From assembly GCA_030407085.1 (NCBI GenBank), contig CM059582.1, positions 26,487,001 through 26,551,000 on the forward strand: a stretch of DNA of 64,000 bases, given 5' to 3'. This DNA is from Trichopria drosophilae. Lineage: Eukaryota > Arthropoda > Insecta > Hymenoptera > Diapriidae. The notes beneath the pieces were generated by a model. That model was given only the letters and a program-made list of their open reading frames with translations, did no database searches and was not told the origin of the DNA. Every line of letters starts with the position of its first letter. Positions within the stretch are counted from its first letter, which is position 1. This document shows, in pieces, positions 37,101-47,425 of this stretch. The position numbers and the translations under genes are program-made.

Positions 37101-40100
37101 TGATATCAATAGCCTAATAGTCACTTTTCTTTCTATGGCTGCAGTTCTCAGTGCATCATCAATAACTGGCCAAAATCTGAAAAATACAATTTCAACTGAA
37201 CCTCGAACGTAATGATAATTTGTAGAATGCAAAAGAGGGGTAATAGTAAAAATCATTGTAAAAAAAAATATCATCACTCAATTAAGAAATGCAACTTTAT
37301 AAATTAAAAGCGTTTTGTTTGCCAGATCTTAGTTATATTATACTTTTTACACATATAAGTTATATTATTATTATTACATATTTATATTAGAGAGATGTTT
37401 TAATTATACGATCCAAGTCGTCGCGAATATTCGTGAAGTTATAGGGTGGGAATGAACAACGCATTCGAAGAGTTCGTTGAATATCTTCTGTTTACATTTC
37501 GAGCGTTAGAGATGTAAACAAACAACACACCTCTTAGCAGTCTGTCTTTATTCTATTTTGAACTGGACTCCCGTAAGTATAACATATAGGCAGCACTTCT
37601 TTCAGGGTGTGACTAAGAAAAACGACTTATAGTACCCACTAGAATAAAAATGTTATTCTCGTAAAACGGCGTTTCCCAACAAACCATAAAGTATACAAAA
37701 ATCTGTATAAGATTTAGTACGGAATAACTTTCTTCGCCGTCTTTTTTTTTATATGAATATGATCATTTACATTTTTGTACGCGATGCATAAACTTACATA
37801 ACGTGCAAGACATTATTTCATTAAATTATCAGAGGATCTGGAAGTTAATAGATAATTGGCAAATGGTATTACTAAATCGGCGGAGTTAGAAACCACATTC
37901 TATATGTTGGAACGAATATTTTTTGGTTTGTATTGGACGTGTCGTATTAGATGAAACGGATCCGATTCCCGAGTTATAAAGAACGTATGAGATCGTATAA
38001 AATTAAATAAGAAATTCAGAAAACAAATATGTCAATGGAAAGAAACAAAACCAAAAATTCCGTCTATGAATAGTTTATGGTTTGTTGGTATATACAGAAT
38101 TTTCCGTCCTAAGTTATACGGGTGGCTCTTTCAAAATGGTAGAAATTTGTCGAAAGTTATATTTACATCCGTGCAATGCGTACTTCTGAGGCTCAGAAGA
38201 CCCAATGTGATGGTTGAAGTAAAAGAAGTGACTGGTAACTTTGGACAAGGCAAACGTATAACTTAGGATAGTTATATAACGGTGGTGGTATACCTTAGGA
38301 CGGGGACTGTTGTATATGTTTAAACACGATAAAAATTTCAAACAAATGTAGGTTATCTGATTGATTACATATTAATCCATTGAACGTGGATTCTAAATAA
38401 CTGAATATCCTCTCATCGTTTAGGATCTCCAGGATCATTAATAAAAAAAGGAATAACAATAAAAGGTTTCGAGTTCTTTTATTATTATAAAAATTCGTTT
38501 TCCAAGACATATATTTTGATCAAATCAGATCTCCATTTGCTTATTTGTCTCCGTGTAAATGATCGTTTACGCAGATGAGAGTGCAAATTCATTAAAATAA
38601 AAAGCTTCGTCATTACTATACGACATTGGAAACTGTATAAAATTAGTGGGAACCCAATGGTTAGGTGTTTAGCATGAACCCGATGGTTCAGTGGTTAGCA
38701 TGCTAGCCTCGCAAACTAAACGTTCTCAGGTCAAGGGTTCAAGTCCCCATCCGGCAACTTTTTTTGTTTACAGTGGCGTCCCGCCTTAGTGGCGCAATTA
38801 AGTTTCGCGTTAGTGGCACTTCTTGGAATCTGTTCATCTGCTTCATGTGCTTCCTTAACCCTCCTAAGCACCAGTTTGTCTTTCCCCGCATGGAAAAAAT
38901 GTAGTTTGGATGAATATATTCGTCGTGGTGCACAAGAGGGTCAATGAGCCAGTGGCGCGTTGTTTGGATTGAGGGACTTCATATATAACTTCATCATAAA
39001 GTCATTTTATATGTGCTGCATTTGTAAGCATTTACTATATCACGGTAAATTGACAACGATTTTCATTGGTATTATAACTTCCAGCATTAAGATGTAAAAT
39101 TACTCCGAAATTTTTTCAAAAAAAATCAGAAGTCAGAAAGAACTTCTACAGGACATAAAAACAAATTTGTTCAGAAAGGCTTTCAACGAAGTGATTACAG
39201 TCGAGGGATATCAGAAAAATAGCAGAAGCCATATTGGGTATTAAAAAGCATATGTTTGTGTATAAATGTACATATTTTCGGTTTGATTTGCATATATTAA
39301 GGTAGAAATCGAAGCTGAGACTCTTTAGTTGGCCCTTAAAGACCCAAAACTAACAGGGAAAATTATGTTACAAACGGAGTTTGATGTCTTCAGCAATTAA
39401 AGTTAGAAGTATTAAAAACTAAGGTTAATTATATTTTAAAGCGATATCATTACTCACTTTGACTTTGGCGTATAAATTGTTAAAGGAATATAATCCATCA
39501 CGGATATGTAAATGAATTTTTCAGCTCTTCTAATACAGTGCAAAAGTCCGTCGATGTCATTCGTCCTTCCTTCTGGCGAAAACCGTGGTGGAGAACTCTA
39601 AAATTTGTAAAGAATCAAACTATATAAAACAAACAATATTTCATATTTGTATAGAATTTCGCCGATAATGACTATTTGTTTGCTATTTCATTACAATGAT
39701 TAGAATAATTTTCTTATTATTTACCGCGAAGAAACTTCGATATTTATTGTCATCTAATGTGTAGATCATAGGATTTTCCATGTTGATTTTCGTTCCTAGA
39801 GATTTTGGCCATACGGCAGGAAGTTTTCCATCATGGCCTAGTAACCAGTAAACCTAAAGTACATAAAATAATTTGTTTCACTTAAGTAACAAATTATGTA
39901 AAAGGTATTTGCGTGTTCTTATTGATCTTTGCAAGTACGGAGGTTTAATACTCCATGAATGTAAATTGTAATTAATAATAGCAAGTTCTCTAAGTAAGCT
40001 ATCTCCTTGCTTTAGTACTTTACGTATGTAATTGGGATAAATTATAAGCTGCAAAGATGATCCAGTAATGTTACTGATTTTGAAAAATTATAGTTGACGA

Positions 40101-42954
40101 TGTGTGATGATGAATGCTGATGTTTCGCAATGTATCATGACGATGGATAAATAGTGGTTGTTTATAGTGATTACTAGTAATATATATTTATGGTCTTTAG
40201 CAAGAACTGATGATGCAGTAGCTAATGTTTGCGGCCAATGATGAGTGACGGTAAGAAGTAATGTATCTCATTCAATATGTTATGTAGATAATAAGAAACG
40301 CTACAATTTTATACATACATCAAAAATTTTAGCGAGGTCACTAGCCAAGCAGGAACAGTTCATGGCGGCGAACCCAAGTTCCTTGACTTGCGTTAACGAG
40401 CGCCAGTCCATATTTGCAGAACCGACATAAACGTGCGTTCGATCTATAAGCCATAACTTAGTATGAAGTACACCTCCTCCCAAGATCCCAGCGAAATTAA
40501 GGCTTCGAACCTATTATGTTGCAAAACAAACTTATATGAAGTCATACACCTTTACAGAAAATTACTGTTAATATTCCATTACTCTAGTTATTAATCTTTA
40601 GACGTTCTATTTCTAAAAATATTGCATATAGGAGGGATAAATTATTTTTGTATTCTAATAATATATCTACTTTTAGTTTGATTGACATTTGATACATAAA
40701 AGATTCGTTCTATTTGTTTCTGAACATGTCATCTACATTCTTTGACACCTGATGATTAATGAAACATCAAGAGGAGTCCGTAACTGGATCTCTCAAGATT
40801 AATTTTTTAAAAACTCAGTTGTTCAGCTTCTTTGAAAGTTTATTTCGTCCTGACTATAACCCTTCTTGCGTCCCAACCTATATAAGCAAGACGTCCTCGT
40901 TCAGAGGTATATTTATCTATTAAAAAAAACCTTTCAGATGTATATATTACTTGGGCATGTATTTTAATATGTAAAATATAAACAGATGATCGGTAAGCTA
41001 ACTACAACGTAATTCATGTCAACAACCTATTGCTTCCTTTATATCCACTGCTCAAATAATTCAATACAATCGTACAAAACATTTTTCCATTTTATGATAA
41101 CATGAATGATGTGGATGTAACATATTATATAATATGATAACTGAATAGTGCGTACCTGAGCATTCGCTTTTTTGGCCAAGTATTCGGTGTCAGTGTTGGG
41201 ACTCAGTCGTGATGGTGCATTTTGAGCGATTTTAAGAACAATACCTCTATCTTTACCAGCATGAAGTAGAGCTTGGAACACATCTTCTCCCTGCAATCAG
41301 GATATTATCTCTTAAACATTACTTAGAAAATATGAGGGCAATTCCACGATTTAACGACGAATTAAAGTGAACTTGAAGTATATTTTCGTATTAATGCTAA
41401 TAATTCATGAAATTCGTATTGAAACGATTTATGGTAATAAATCAAATTGAAAGGAATTGTAGTGAAAAAGTTTGAATTCAAAAATAAACAAAAATAGTGA
41501 AGACAAAGTTTTAATATGATTCAATTGTTTTTCAGTTGTTGGAAAGCTATATCCAGAGGTCAAGTCAAGGTAATTTCAATGACAAAATAAATTAAAGTCT
41601 TGTGGTAGACGCTAACTACTAAGAGTATCTTTTTCAACTATTTGAGAGGCTTGTGATGAATCCAACTATATTCATCAGTCAAACATACGTCAGAATGGCG
41701 TATTTCATTTTAGGAATGCCGTATTTCTTTATAAATTGTATTGCACTTTCTGAGGAAAATGAAATATTCATCAAGTAACGTTTAGTTAGGATTACGTACT
41801 AGTTGCGCGCTACTGTCAGGATACACGTCTTCGCGGTTCATCGTCCAGTAGAGCGAAGCTATTTCCACAGTGTTTTGCGCAGACGCAATTAAATCTAACC
41901 AAGTAGAATATGTACTTTGATGGATGACGGAATCGTTTGGATATGTCAGCCCGTAGGGTATCGATTCGACTATAGAGAAACGACAACCTTCCATACAAGT
42001 GACTTCACTGCCATTTCCAAAACCTGTGGCGTTTAGTGCTTGCTTATCAGCGGCGTGGTCAAGAAGCGGTAGCAATACCACCAAGACGATTAAAACTAAG
42101 ATGAACGTGATGGGGATGCAACTAGGCCTGCACCATTCTTGCGCCCCCCACCTGAAATCATAGAATATATTTTACATCATTTGTATATTATTATAACAAT
42201 GAAACAATTCATCTTGTCATAACCCAAAATCAAAATTTACAGGTTGTTTGATAGGATCTTACGATTAACAAAATAAGTAGAAACTAATGGATATGTTTCA
42301 ACTTGGAAATACAACATATCGGCAAATACAAAGTAGAGTTTTATAAATGAAATGTAATCAGTGAGATGAACCAAATACGTTGGTGAACCAAAAAGAGGTT
42401 TGTGGGCTAGAATGAAAGTACGTAAAAATGATACCCACAAGTCCCTCAAATTACTCTGATACAAAATATCCAACAAAGGGATGACCGAAATCAGTGCAAA
42501 ATCTGATCAAAATCAACAAGAAATGTGACCATGTGGTTAGGGGCGCGAATCGTTACCTAACGGTCGGAGGTTCCATTCTGCCTCGTGACGAAATATTTTT
42601 ATTTGTTATTTGTTTATTGTTAAGTTCTAATGAAATAAAAAAAAAAGATAAATTCTTAATTTGATCAAGACCAATCTTTCTTTGTAAACATTGGTACTGC
42701 ATTGTTTCAAAAGCAGGACCTTGTTAAGATCGTTTTTAGATCAGACTGACTTTGAACAGATTTTGATCCATTTTGATCATCCCTTTTACTCTTGGGATTA
42801 ATCTACATTAAACATTTATATTTCTAGTATCTTACCTTGTATGAGTAAGGGGATCATCGACATCACTCCTCAACATGAAACCAGTTTGGTCCCAAAATCC
42901 AAACTCGTCATCACAAGGTGAATTTACTTCCAGTCGTGCATTTTCGGAGACAGT
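30906..42954 (-). CDS. PLD3/PLD4-like phospholipase D family protein (nine exons; extreme 5' end unresolved)
   Basis: Encodes a type II membrane protein of the PLD3/PLD4 family, whose mammalian members act in endolysosomes as 5' exonucleases on single-stranded nucleic acid. Exons: 42954-42836, 42151-41800, 41290-41156, 40510-40319, 39853-39725, 39597-39458, 37176-37011, 36736-36595 and 31108-30906; all AG/GT, with phases that join, giving 525 visible residues. Residues 51-70 form one membrane anchor. HKD motif 1 is HTKLWLID (H218, K220, D225) followed by [12 protein letters not shown] motif 2 is HNKYMVTD (H432, K434, D439) followed by GTSNWSG. The usual C-terminal FLRDWNSPY is present. Both catalytic motifs are complete, so activity is expected. 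The frame is open at the 5' end of the first exon: either an upstream exon supplies the start or the Met at residue 27 is used. Confidence 0.93.
31198..31550. mobile_element. Diverged partial copy of the CACTGAGAG elements
   Basis: Starts CACTGAGAGAAATGTTTGTTTAC like the elements at 33632 and 33944. It then has TTTCGACGCACTGTTGACATGCGCAGTTC-type sequence also found at about 34057-34085. The right end is decayed. Lies in the last PLD3 intron. Confidence 0.55.
31735..33002. mobile_element. CACTG-ended element, copy Y1, interrupted by a piggyBac-like MITE
   Basis: Begins CACTAAGAGAAATTTTTTACC and ends GTTTACAGTTAA-type sequence then TTTCTCAGTG. Without the 875-bp insert and one TTAA it is about 389 bp, the same as copy Y2 (33944-34336), which is in the opposite orientation. 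Non-coding; the small frames 32716-33086 are mirrored in Y2. CACTG termini recall CMC (CACTA/Chapaev-type) elements, but this is only a resemblance. Confidence 0.7.
31795..32669. mobile_element. 875-bp palindromic piggyBac-like MITE
   Basis: Flanked by TTAA at 31791-31794 and 32670-32673. Ends CCCATTAACGCCGAGAAGG and its inverse, ...GGCGTTAATGGG. Arms 31795-32195 and 32268-32669 are about 400 bp each and nearly identical; the loop is 72 bp. TTAA target and CCC/GGG ends are the piggyBac hallmark. The identical 71-codon frames on opposite strands (31799-32014 and 32450-32665) follow from the symmetry. No transposase. Confidence 0.85.
33003..33319. mobile_element. CACTG-ended element X1 (inverted partner of X2)
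   Basis: Continues directly from Y1 and ends AAGAAACATTTCTCTCAGTG. Inverse of 33632-33943, sharing TTCGTATACTT, ATTCTAG.ATTCGCTGTAATGATCTCATCG and CTTAGCTTAACTGTTAAGC. Confidence 0.65.
33320..33631. other. Unique spacer between the two inverted element pairs
   Basis: About 310 bp of AT-rich unique sequence forming the loop of the large inverted duplication. Confidence 0.6.
33632..33943. mobile_element. CACTG-ended element X2
   Basis: Starts CTGAGAGAAATGTTTCTTTAC and is the inverse of X1. Adjoins Y2. Confidence 0.65.
33944..34336. mobile_element. CACTG-ended element Y2 (uninterrupted copy)
   Basis: 393 bp, CACTGAGAGAAATG ... AATTTCGCTCAGTG. At 34274-34277 it has a single TTAA-containing site (GATTAATGTAAG) where Y1 carries the piggyBac-like MITE, i.e. 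the unoccupied target. Confidence 0.75.
34337..36594. other. Rest of the last PLD3 intron
   Basis: Holds an inverted GGCGGATCC-family relic at 35035-35130 (AATCCGCCGCATTGATTTTTG, CGATTCTTATTCAGCAACTT). The stretch 35400-36480 reads like very old decayed coding DNA but no frame holds. Nothing else recognised. Confidence 0.4.
35035..35130 (-). repeat. GGCGGATCC-family relic, inverted
   Basis: TGAATCCGCCGCATTGATTTTTGAACATGTGACATCCGATTCTTATTCAGCAACTTAAAAACC follows the family order in inverse with several substitutions. Confidence 0.5.
36595..36736 (-). CDS. PLD3-like exon h (HKD motif 2)
   Basis: Encodes residues 412-458 plus one base: [41 protein letters not shown]. Acceptor TATTTACAG, donor GTAATTAATA. 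The second catalytic HxKxxxxD is intact. Confidence 0.95.
37011..37176 (-). CDS. PLD3-like exon g
   Basis: Encodes residues 356-411, [18 protein letters not shown] and [10 protein letters not shown]. Acceptor TATTTTTCAG, donor GTTAGTATGA. The open frame runs on into the introns on both sides but does not match the family there. Confidence 0.93.
37177..39457. other. PLD3 intron between exons f and g
   Basis: Carries the tRNA-like SINE candidate at 38649-38765 and otherwise AT-rich sequence. Overlapping frames 38066-38510 show no domain. Confidence 0.5.
38649..38765 (+). mobile_element. tRNA-derived element (SINE head or tRNA pseudogene)
   Basis: Contains a pol III A-box-like TGGTTCAGTGGTTAGC, an anticodon-loop-like CTCGCAAAC and a B-box-like GGGTTCAAGTCCCC, then a T7 run at 38759-38765 that would terminate pol III. 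The A-box half is duplicated in tandem (AACCCAATGGTTAGG... then AACCCGATGGTTCAG...). The acceptor arms do not pair (AACCCGA against TCCGGCA), so it is not a functional tRNA. Confidence 0.55.
39458..39597 (-). CDS. PLD3-like exon f
   Basis: Encodes residues 310-355 plus two bases, [19 protein letters not shown] and [16 protein letters not shown], the start of the second half-domain. Donor GTGAGTAATG. Confidence 0.93.
39725..39853 (-). CDS. PLD3-like exon e
   Basis: Encodes residues 267-309, [16 protein letters not shown]...YRSFFA, linking the two PLD half-domains. Acceptor TACTTTAG, donor GTAAATAA; phase 0. Confidence 0.92.
40319..40510 (-). CDS. PLD3-like exon d (HKD motif 1)
   Basis: Encodes residues 203-266 with [20 protein letters not shown] and [16 protein letters not shown], the first catalytic HxKxxxxD motif and its GSxNxD follow-up. 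Acceptor ATAATAG, donor GTATGTAT; phase 0. Confidence 0.95.
41156..41290 (-). CDS. PLD3-like exon c
   Basis: Encodes residues 158-202, [12 protein letters not shown]...GIVLKIAQN...LAKKANAQ. Acceptor GATTGCAG, donor GTACGCAC; phase 0 on both sides. Confidence 0.93.
41800..42151 (-). CDS. PLD3-like exon b (membrane anchor and start of lumenal domain)
   Basis: Encodes residues 40-157. A hydrophobic run [17 protein letters not shown] is the signal anchor. It is followed by Cys-containing [17 protein letters not shown] and by [18 protein letters not shown], the first PLD-domain strand. Donor GTACGTAATC; phase 0 exit. Confidence 0.92.
42527..42605 (+). mobile_element. tRNA-derived element candidate
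   Basis: ATGTGGTTAGGGGCGCGAA resembles an A box and CGGAGGTTCCATTCTGCC a B box, followed by CTCGTGACG and a T5 run. The layout fits a SINE head better than a tRNA; a cloverleaf cannot be drawn cleanly. Lies in the intron between PLD3 exons a and b. Confidence 0.45.
42836..42954 (-). CDS. PLD3-like exon a (first recognised; cytosolic N-terminus)
   Basis: Encodes 39 residues plus two bases, starting [10 protein letters not shown] and including [15 protein letters not shown]. Acceptor TTTTTACAG (phase 0), donor GTAAGATACT. The open frame before the internal Met suggests an upstream coding exon, which was not found. Confidence 0.82.
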
Positions 42955-43549
42955 CTGTAAAAAGAAAACAGAATTTAACAATATTTGTTTTAATAATACA
43001 TTAAATAAAACATTATAAATTACTTAATGTATGAATTAAATAGTTTATCGAATAATTGGAATTTATTATCTAAATTACTGTTACAACCATATTTTTGAAC
43101 ATAAACATCGTGTTCTTCCTATATTTCACAAACATGTTTTCATTCAACCATTCTTACTAGTTGAAAAATGTTCTCCCACCTGAATGTTTTACTAAAATAT
43201 GCACTGAAGAAATAGATCGGATGTTTGATCATTTATTTACTGCAATTTTAAGGTTTACCGCTATTTTCTTCGATTGTTGACGAATTAGTACGAAGTTAAA
43301 TTTCCTATTTTAAAATATTAATAATATACAGTAATATTTTTATGGTCATGTGGTAGTTTTAATTATTTTAAATCATATAAGATATCGAGCACTAAAATAT
43401 TAGTTTCCTTACGACTTAGGACAGGACTGAAATACGCTTTATCGGGTATGGAAAAAGGGGATAAGTCAATTATTTTTTGCATGTAAATGAAAACTATTTG
43501 TTAGTCTTTTCTGCATTTAGTATTTCTATTAAATAACTAATTGACCCCA
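42955..43549. other. Upstream of the first recognised PLD3 exon
   Basis: AT-rich. No start-codon exon for PLD3 could be recognised. A minus-strand exon ending in phase 0 is what is missing. Confidence 0.4.
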
Positions 43550-44142
43550 TTAGAAATTGTGTCTAGAAAAAAGGCCAGGCCTGTATATTTTTTGAACATT
43601 ATATGTCGCAGATTGGGTACGCAACAGAGTTTTGCAGGACATTGATAGTTGAGGTAAACTAATTTGGTCTAAAAATGAATAATAATTCATCAACTGGTGC
43701 TTCCTCTGACTGTCGTTGCGGGTGCGTAATTTGTTCATAACTTACACTGTTATAGTCACTGTTATTGTCTGTGTCAAATTGTTCATTAGCAGAATATTCA
43801 TTTGAATTTTTATTTTGCTCCATCTGTGCTTGAATATTAGTATATTCAATTAAATTACTAGTTAGCTCGTGCGGTTCTTCAAAAATGAGATCTATATTAT
43901 TGTCTTTTGAATCAACATTTATAATACATCATTCAAAAAATTATTTTCTTTTTAAGCAATAAGGATTATCATCAATTGATTTTGTTAATTTCTGAATATT
44001 TGGTGATATCATCATTTCATGATCAGAGTTTTTTGAACCTTTATTGCTTGTTTCTGACCTTTTCATTCTTTTTAACTTCAAAGGCTATGCAATCTTTTTG
44101 AACTCGGTCGCACCTTGTAGATGAATAAGAAATATCTTCCAT
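43550..44142 (-). pseudogene. Frameshifted coding relic, possibly BESS-type regulatory protein
   Basis: The minus strand shows protein-like text that hops between frames: ATG at 44142 (MEDISYSSTRCDRVQKD...), then a KRMKRSETSNKGSKN... segment, then about 90 codons rich in Asn, Glu, Asp and Ser (VDSKDNNIDLIFEEPHEL ... EEAPVDELLF), then YYSFLDQISLPQLS to about 43550. The last joint, DE-YSFLDQISL, resembles the start of a BESS motif of MADF-BESS nuclear proteins. Each block ends in a stop or shift, so it is not expressed as one protein unless spliced unusually. The family assignment is weak. Confidence 0.4.
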
Positions 44143-44558
44143 TATTTCACGAAATTCGCAATATTGTTTGTTTTTATTTATTTAAAATGATACGCCTTCA
44201 AAAACATTTGTTTCTACTTTAATTTACTACAAAAAGAAACCAGTTTTTGGGCAGTTGACAATTGGCAGAATTTAGTTACATAACTGATGGTCTGGTTTAA
44301 AATGGACAGTAACTGGCCATTTGTTAACTAGTTTATGGGTAGAATTCAGGAAGCAGTTGCTGCTTATAAAAAATGAGCAGTTTCTGTGTAATGCCTAGCT
44401 AGACTGCTCATAATTTCTACCAGGAGTATACTATAGTATCTCTCATGGATTGGATTGTGAACATATTTTTTTCATTATGTATTTCATTGTACCTAATTTT
44501 CAAAGTGAATTCAACAATGAAATATAATAAATTGTGCTAAACTATAATTAATATATAT

Positions 44559-44801
44559 AATTTGTCTTCAACGCATGCTTCAAAGTCAACAAGAAATAGT
44601 TTAAATTAAGCGAACACCAAATAAATTTCAAAATCAAAGAAAGGTTAAGATGTTGAGAAAAATGCTAAGTTATGTATTTATTGTTGACATTATATATATC
44701 ACCTCAACACCTTAATCTTTCTTTGATTTTGAAATTTATTTGGTGTTCGCTTAATTTAAACTATTTCTTGTTAATTTTGAAGCATGCGCTGAAGACAAAT
44801 T
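44559..44801. mobile_element. 243-bp hairpin MITE
   Basis: Ends AATTTGTCTTCAACGCATGC and its inverse. Arms of about 95 bp share AAGAAATAGTTTAAATTAAG and GGTGTTCGC/GCGAACACC; the loop includes TTATTGTTGACATTATATATA. Non-coding. Confidence 0.75.
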
Positions 44802-45109
44802 TTGTATTGAAATAAGATATGGGTATAGAGGTCTTCAGTACTTCAGTTTTTTTTACATTTGTTTTATAATGGATCTTCAGTAATATGGGTGAGCGGTACA
44901 AAACCCACCGCCCCAACATAAATAGTCTTTATGGTTTATATTAACTTGGTGATTCGTTGCACTTTTATCGGTTGGATTCGGAACAATTTGGGTATGATAT
45001 TGTTTGAGTAAACTAAATGTTACAATTTTTTTACTTATTGTTCATGTGGATTTCTCTATACACCCGTTCATCATGTAATCTTACTCCTTTCATGAAGCAT
45101 ACATTTTTC

Positions 45110-45375
45110 TTTAACCAGAAAATTGTTAAAATTTGTTATTCGAGAGTTTTCCGAGTCGCTATTTGTAAATCTAGACACAGATTTTCAAAATTGAAGATGG
45201 TGGGTCTAACCTGGCGGATCAAATTTCTAAAAAGTAATTTCATCGAAGTTAAGCTGGGCACTAGGGGGTTTTCGGCTACGCTGATTAGGAGTCTGGATTT
45301 TCGAAATTCAAAATAGCACGGACAAAAATGTAAACAACTACTTGCTAGAAATGAAAATGGGTACACGGGGTTTCC
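45110..45375 (+). repeat. GGCGGATCC-family copies (direct, diverged)
   Basis: Two direct units: CGAGAGTTTTCCGAGTCGCTATTTG...TTCAAAATTGAAGATGG and GGGGGTTTTCGGCTACGCTGATTAGGAGTCTGG...AAATTCAAAATAG. Frames 45017-45366 on both strands derive from it. Confidence 0.55.
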
Positions 45376-47265
45376 TTGAGTGCCGGGAGCCGAATCATGT
45401 AATTTCGTACTAAAAAGTATGAACTACGAATTTGCTCGACAACCAATTTCGTCTTATTTCAACAATTGTTTCTTCTCAGCATACATTCTTTGTAAAAAAA
45501 TACCTAATTAGTACACGTTGTTCGTCATTATAAATGATGTAACACAATAACCATAAATAAATATTATTTTTTTTACATTAACAAATATGTTATCAAAGTA
45601 ATTAAAAATTATATGAAATGGATTATAAAAAGATGTCCCGTTACAAGGAAAAAGTGCTTCAAAGGTTTAAAGAAGATAATATAGAATTTGTAATTAATTC
45701 TAATTAGGTTAGTTAAATAAATAATAACTATTTTAAATAGTAATAATTCTTGATTTTTCTGACATACGAGTTTGTTAACGTTCGATTCAACGGGACAGTT
45801 TCAAGTATAAAAATGTATTTCCTGCAATACTCGTGTATGCCCATTTGTAATTTCCAAACAAACAAAAATTAAATATTAATTTTGTTGCAAACACTTAGAC
45901 ATGATATGATTTATGCGTTATAATGTATATTTTTATGCTTATAGATAAGAAATTGCGATTGCATTCTTGGTATCTATATAGAAGTGATAAAATTCTTAAT
46001 AATTTCTTCTGAATCATACTTCTGCAGTTCTTAATTACACCATACAAAGGCGACATATTATGTTACGAAAAATGCAAGATATTGAAAGAATGATACTTTG
46101 TTTTCAAAATATTAAAAACATTCCATAATTATTAATATCTTGCTATTTACTCATTTAAATTATCGTGGTATAACCATAAAATGACCATCTTTTGTAAATA
46201 TCACCTATGTTCAATTTTATGAAAATGGCAACATATACTATTTTGAAATTTGTAACGAGGAAAGTAATAATATAAAAAGTAAAGTGCGAATATTATTTAT
46301 ATTTTCGTTCAATGCTGTTCACATTATATACTGCACTATTTTTCTTATTATTGTAAAAATTCTCCATGATATTAATAAAAATGGCATATCCTGTATACGT
46401 TTCATGCTTATGATAAATAATATTGTTTGTTTCATAGATGGTTTACGGTCCTGGAACAAATTTTAGAGGTTAGGTCGACACTAGATAATCATTTACAGTT
46501 ATTCAATTTCAAAAGAGTCGACTGACTTCAAGATCAGAGAAATAGTATTTTTCGATACAAGACCGTAAAACCAGGCTTAAGTCTTACCGGCGTGTGCCGA
46601 ATATTATTTTTCGGTACTGAAAGCTGTAAAAATTCGATTTCGCGGCCTGCATTTAGACCGTATGAGTTATGTTTTTATCAATGCAGATTCGTGTTACGTG
46701 TGATCCGTAAAATTTCATTTTACTGACTAAAAATAGGGCGTAAAATCGGATTTTGCGGCTTACCGAAAGTGGTATTTTCAAAAAAATTTTGTAGCCAAAT
46801 TAATTTGTTAAACACACTTTATGGGAACATATTGTATAATTAGGTTTAAGTGGTAATATTATTTGTTATACTAGTTTAAAATGTACATAATTAATGTTTA
46901 GATTACGTTTAAAAACTTGTATATTATGACGTTTTTTAGACGGTCATCGAAACGAGAATTGTTCGTAACTTATAATCGTTTTATATTCTAGATTTATTCT
47001 ATAAATTAAACTTTTATTAAACCATCCAGTTCTCATTGAGATACATATTAATATGTTAAATATGTTTCAAGTAATGCACTCGTAGTTTTTACAGCACTCG
47101 CAAGTTCTGAAATTTATATTATTATTGTTTAATTTATTTTATACGTTGAACCACTAACCCGAGTAGAAATTTTTTTTTAGAAGTTTTTAGAAATGCATTA
47201 ATTTTTAACCAGAAAAAATGATGCAAGGGAGATGAAAAACAAAGTTACTCAAAGTTACATTTTCA
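45376..47265. other. Gap with no recognised gene
   Basis: AT-rich. At 46540-46780 three copies of a CGGTACTGAAAGC / CCGTAAAATCGGATTT-type motif occur, related to 7880-7915. Nothing else recognised. Confidence 0.35.
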
Positions 47266-47269
47266 TTAT

Positions 47270-47425
47270 TTCTGGAGCAAAGCTATGGCGAATCTCGACC
47301 GATCAGCGACCCCGAATACACAGTTTCAGCTGGTTCAAGCAACTTTTTAGGAATTTGGTCCGCCATATTGTATCTACCATCTTCAATTTTTAATATTTGT
47401 CAACGTATTTATGATCAGTTACCAA
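47270..47425 (-). repeat. GGCGGATCC-family copies (inverted, diverged)
   Basis: GATCAGCGACCCCGAATACACAGTTTCAGC, GGTCCGCCATATTGTATCTACCATCTTCAATTTT and TTTATGATCAGTTACCAATAAAACCC fit the family in inverse. Confidence 0.55.

Noticed and set aside
36885..37277. Single-exon 130-codon minus gene
   Set aside because: Only 37011-37176 matches the PLD3 family; the flanks are intron read-through with good splice sites at both borders.
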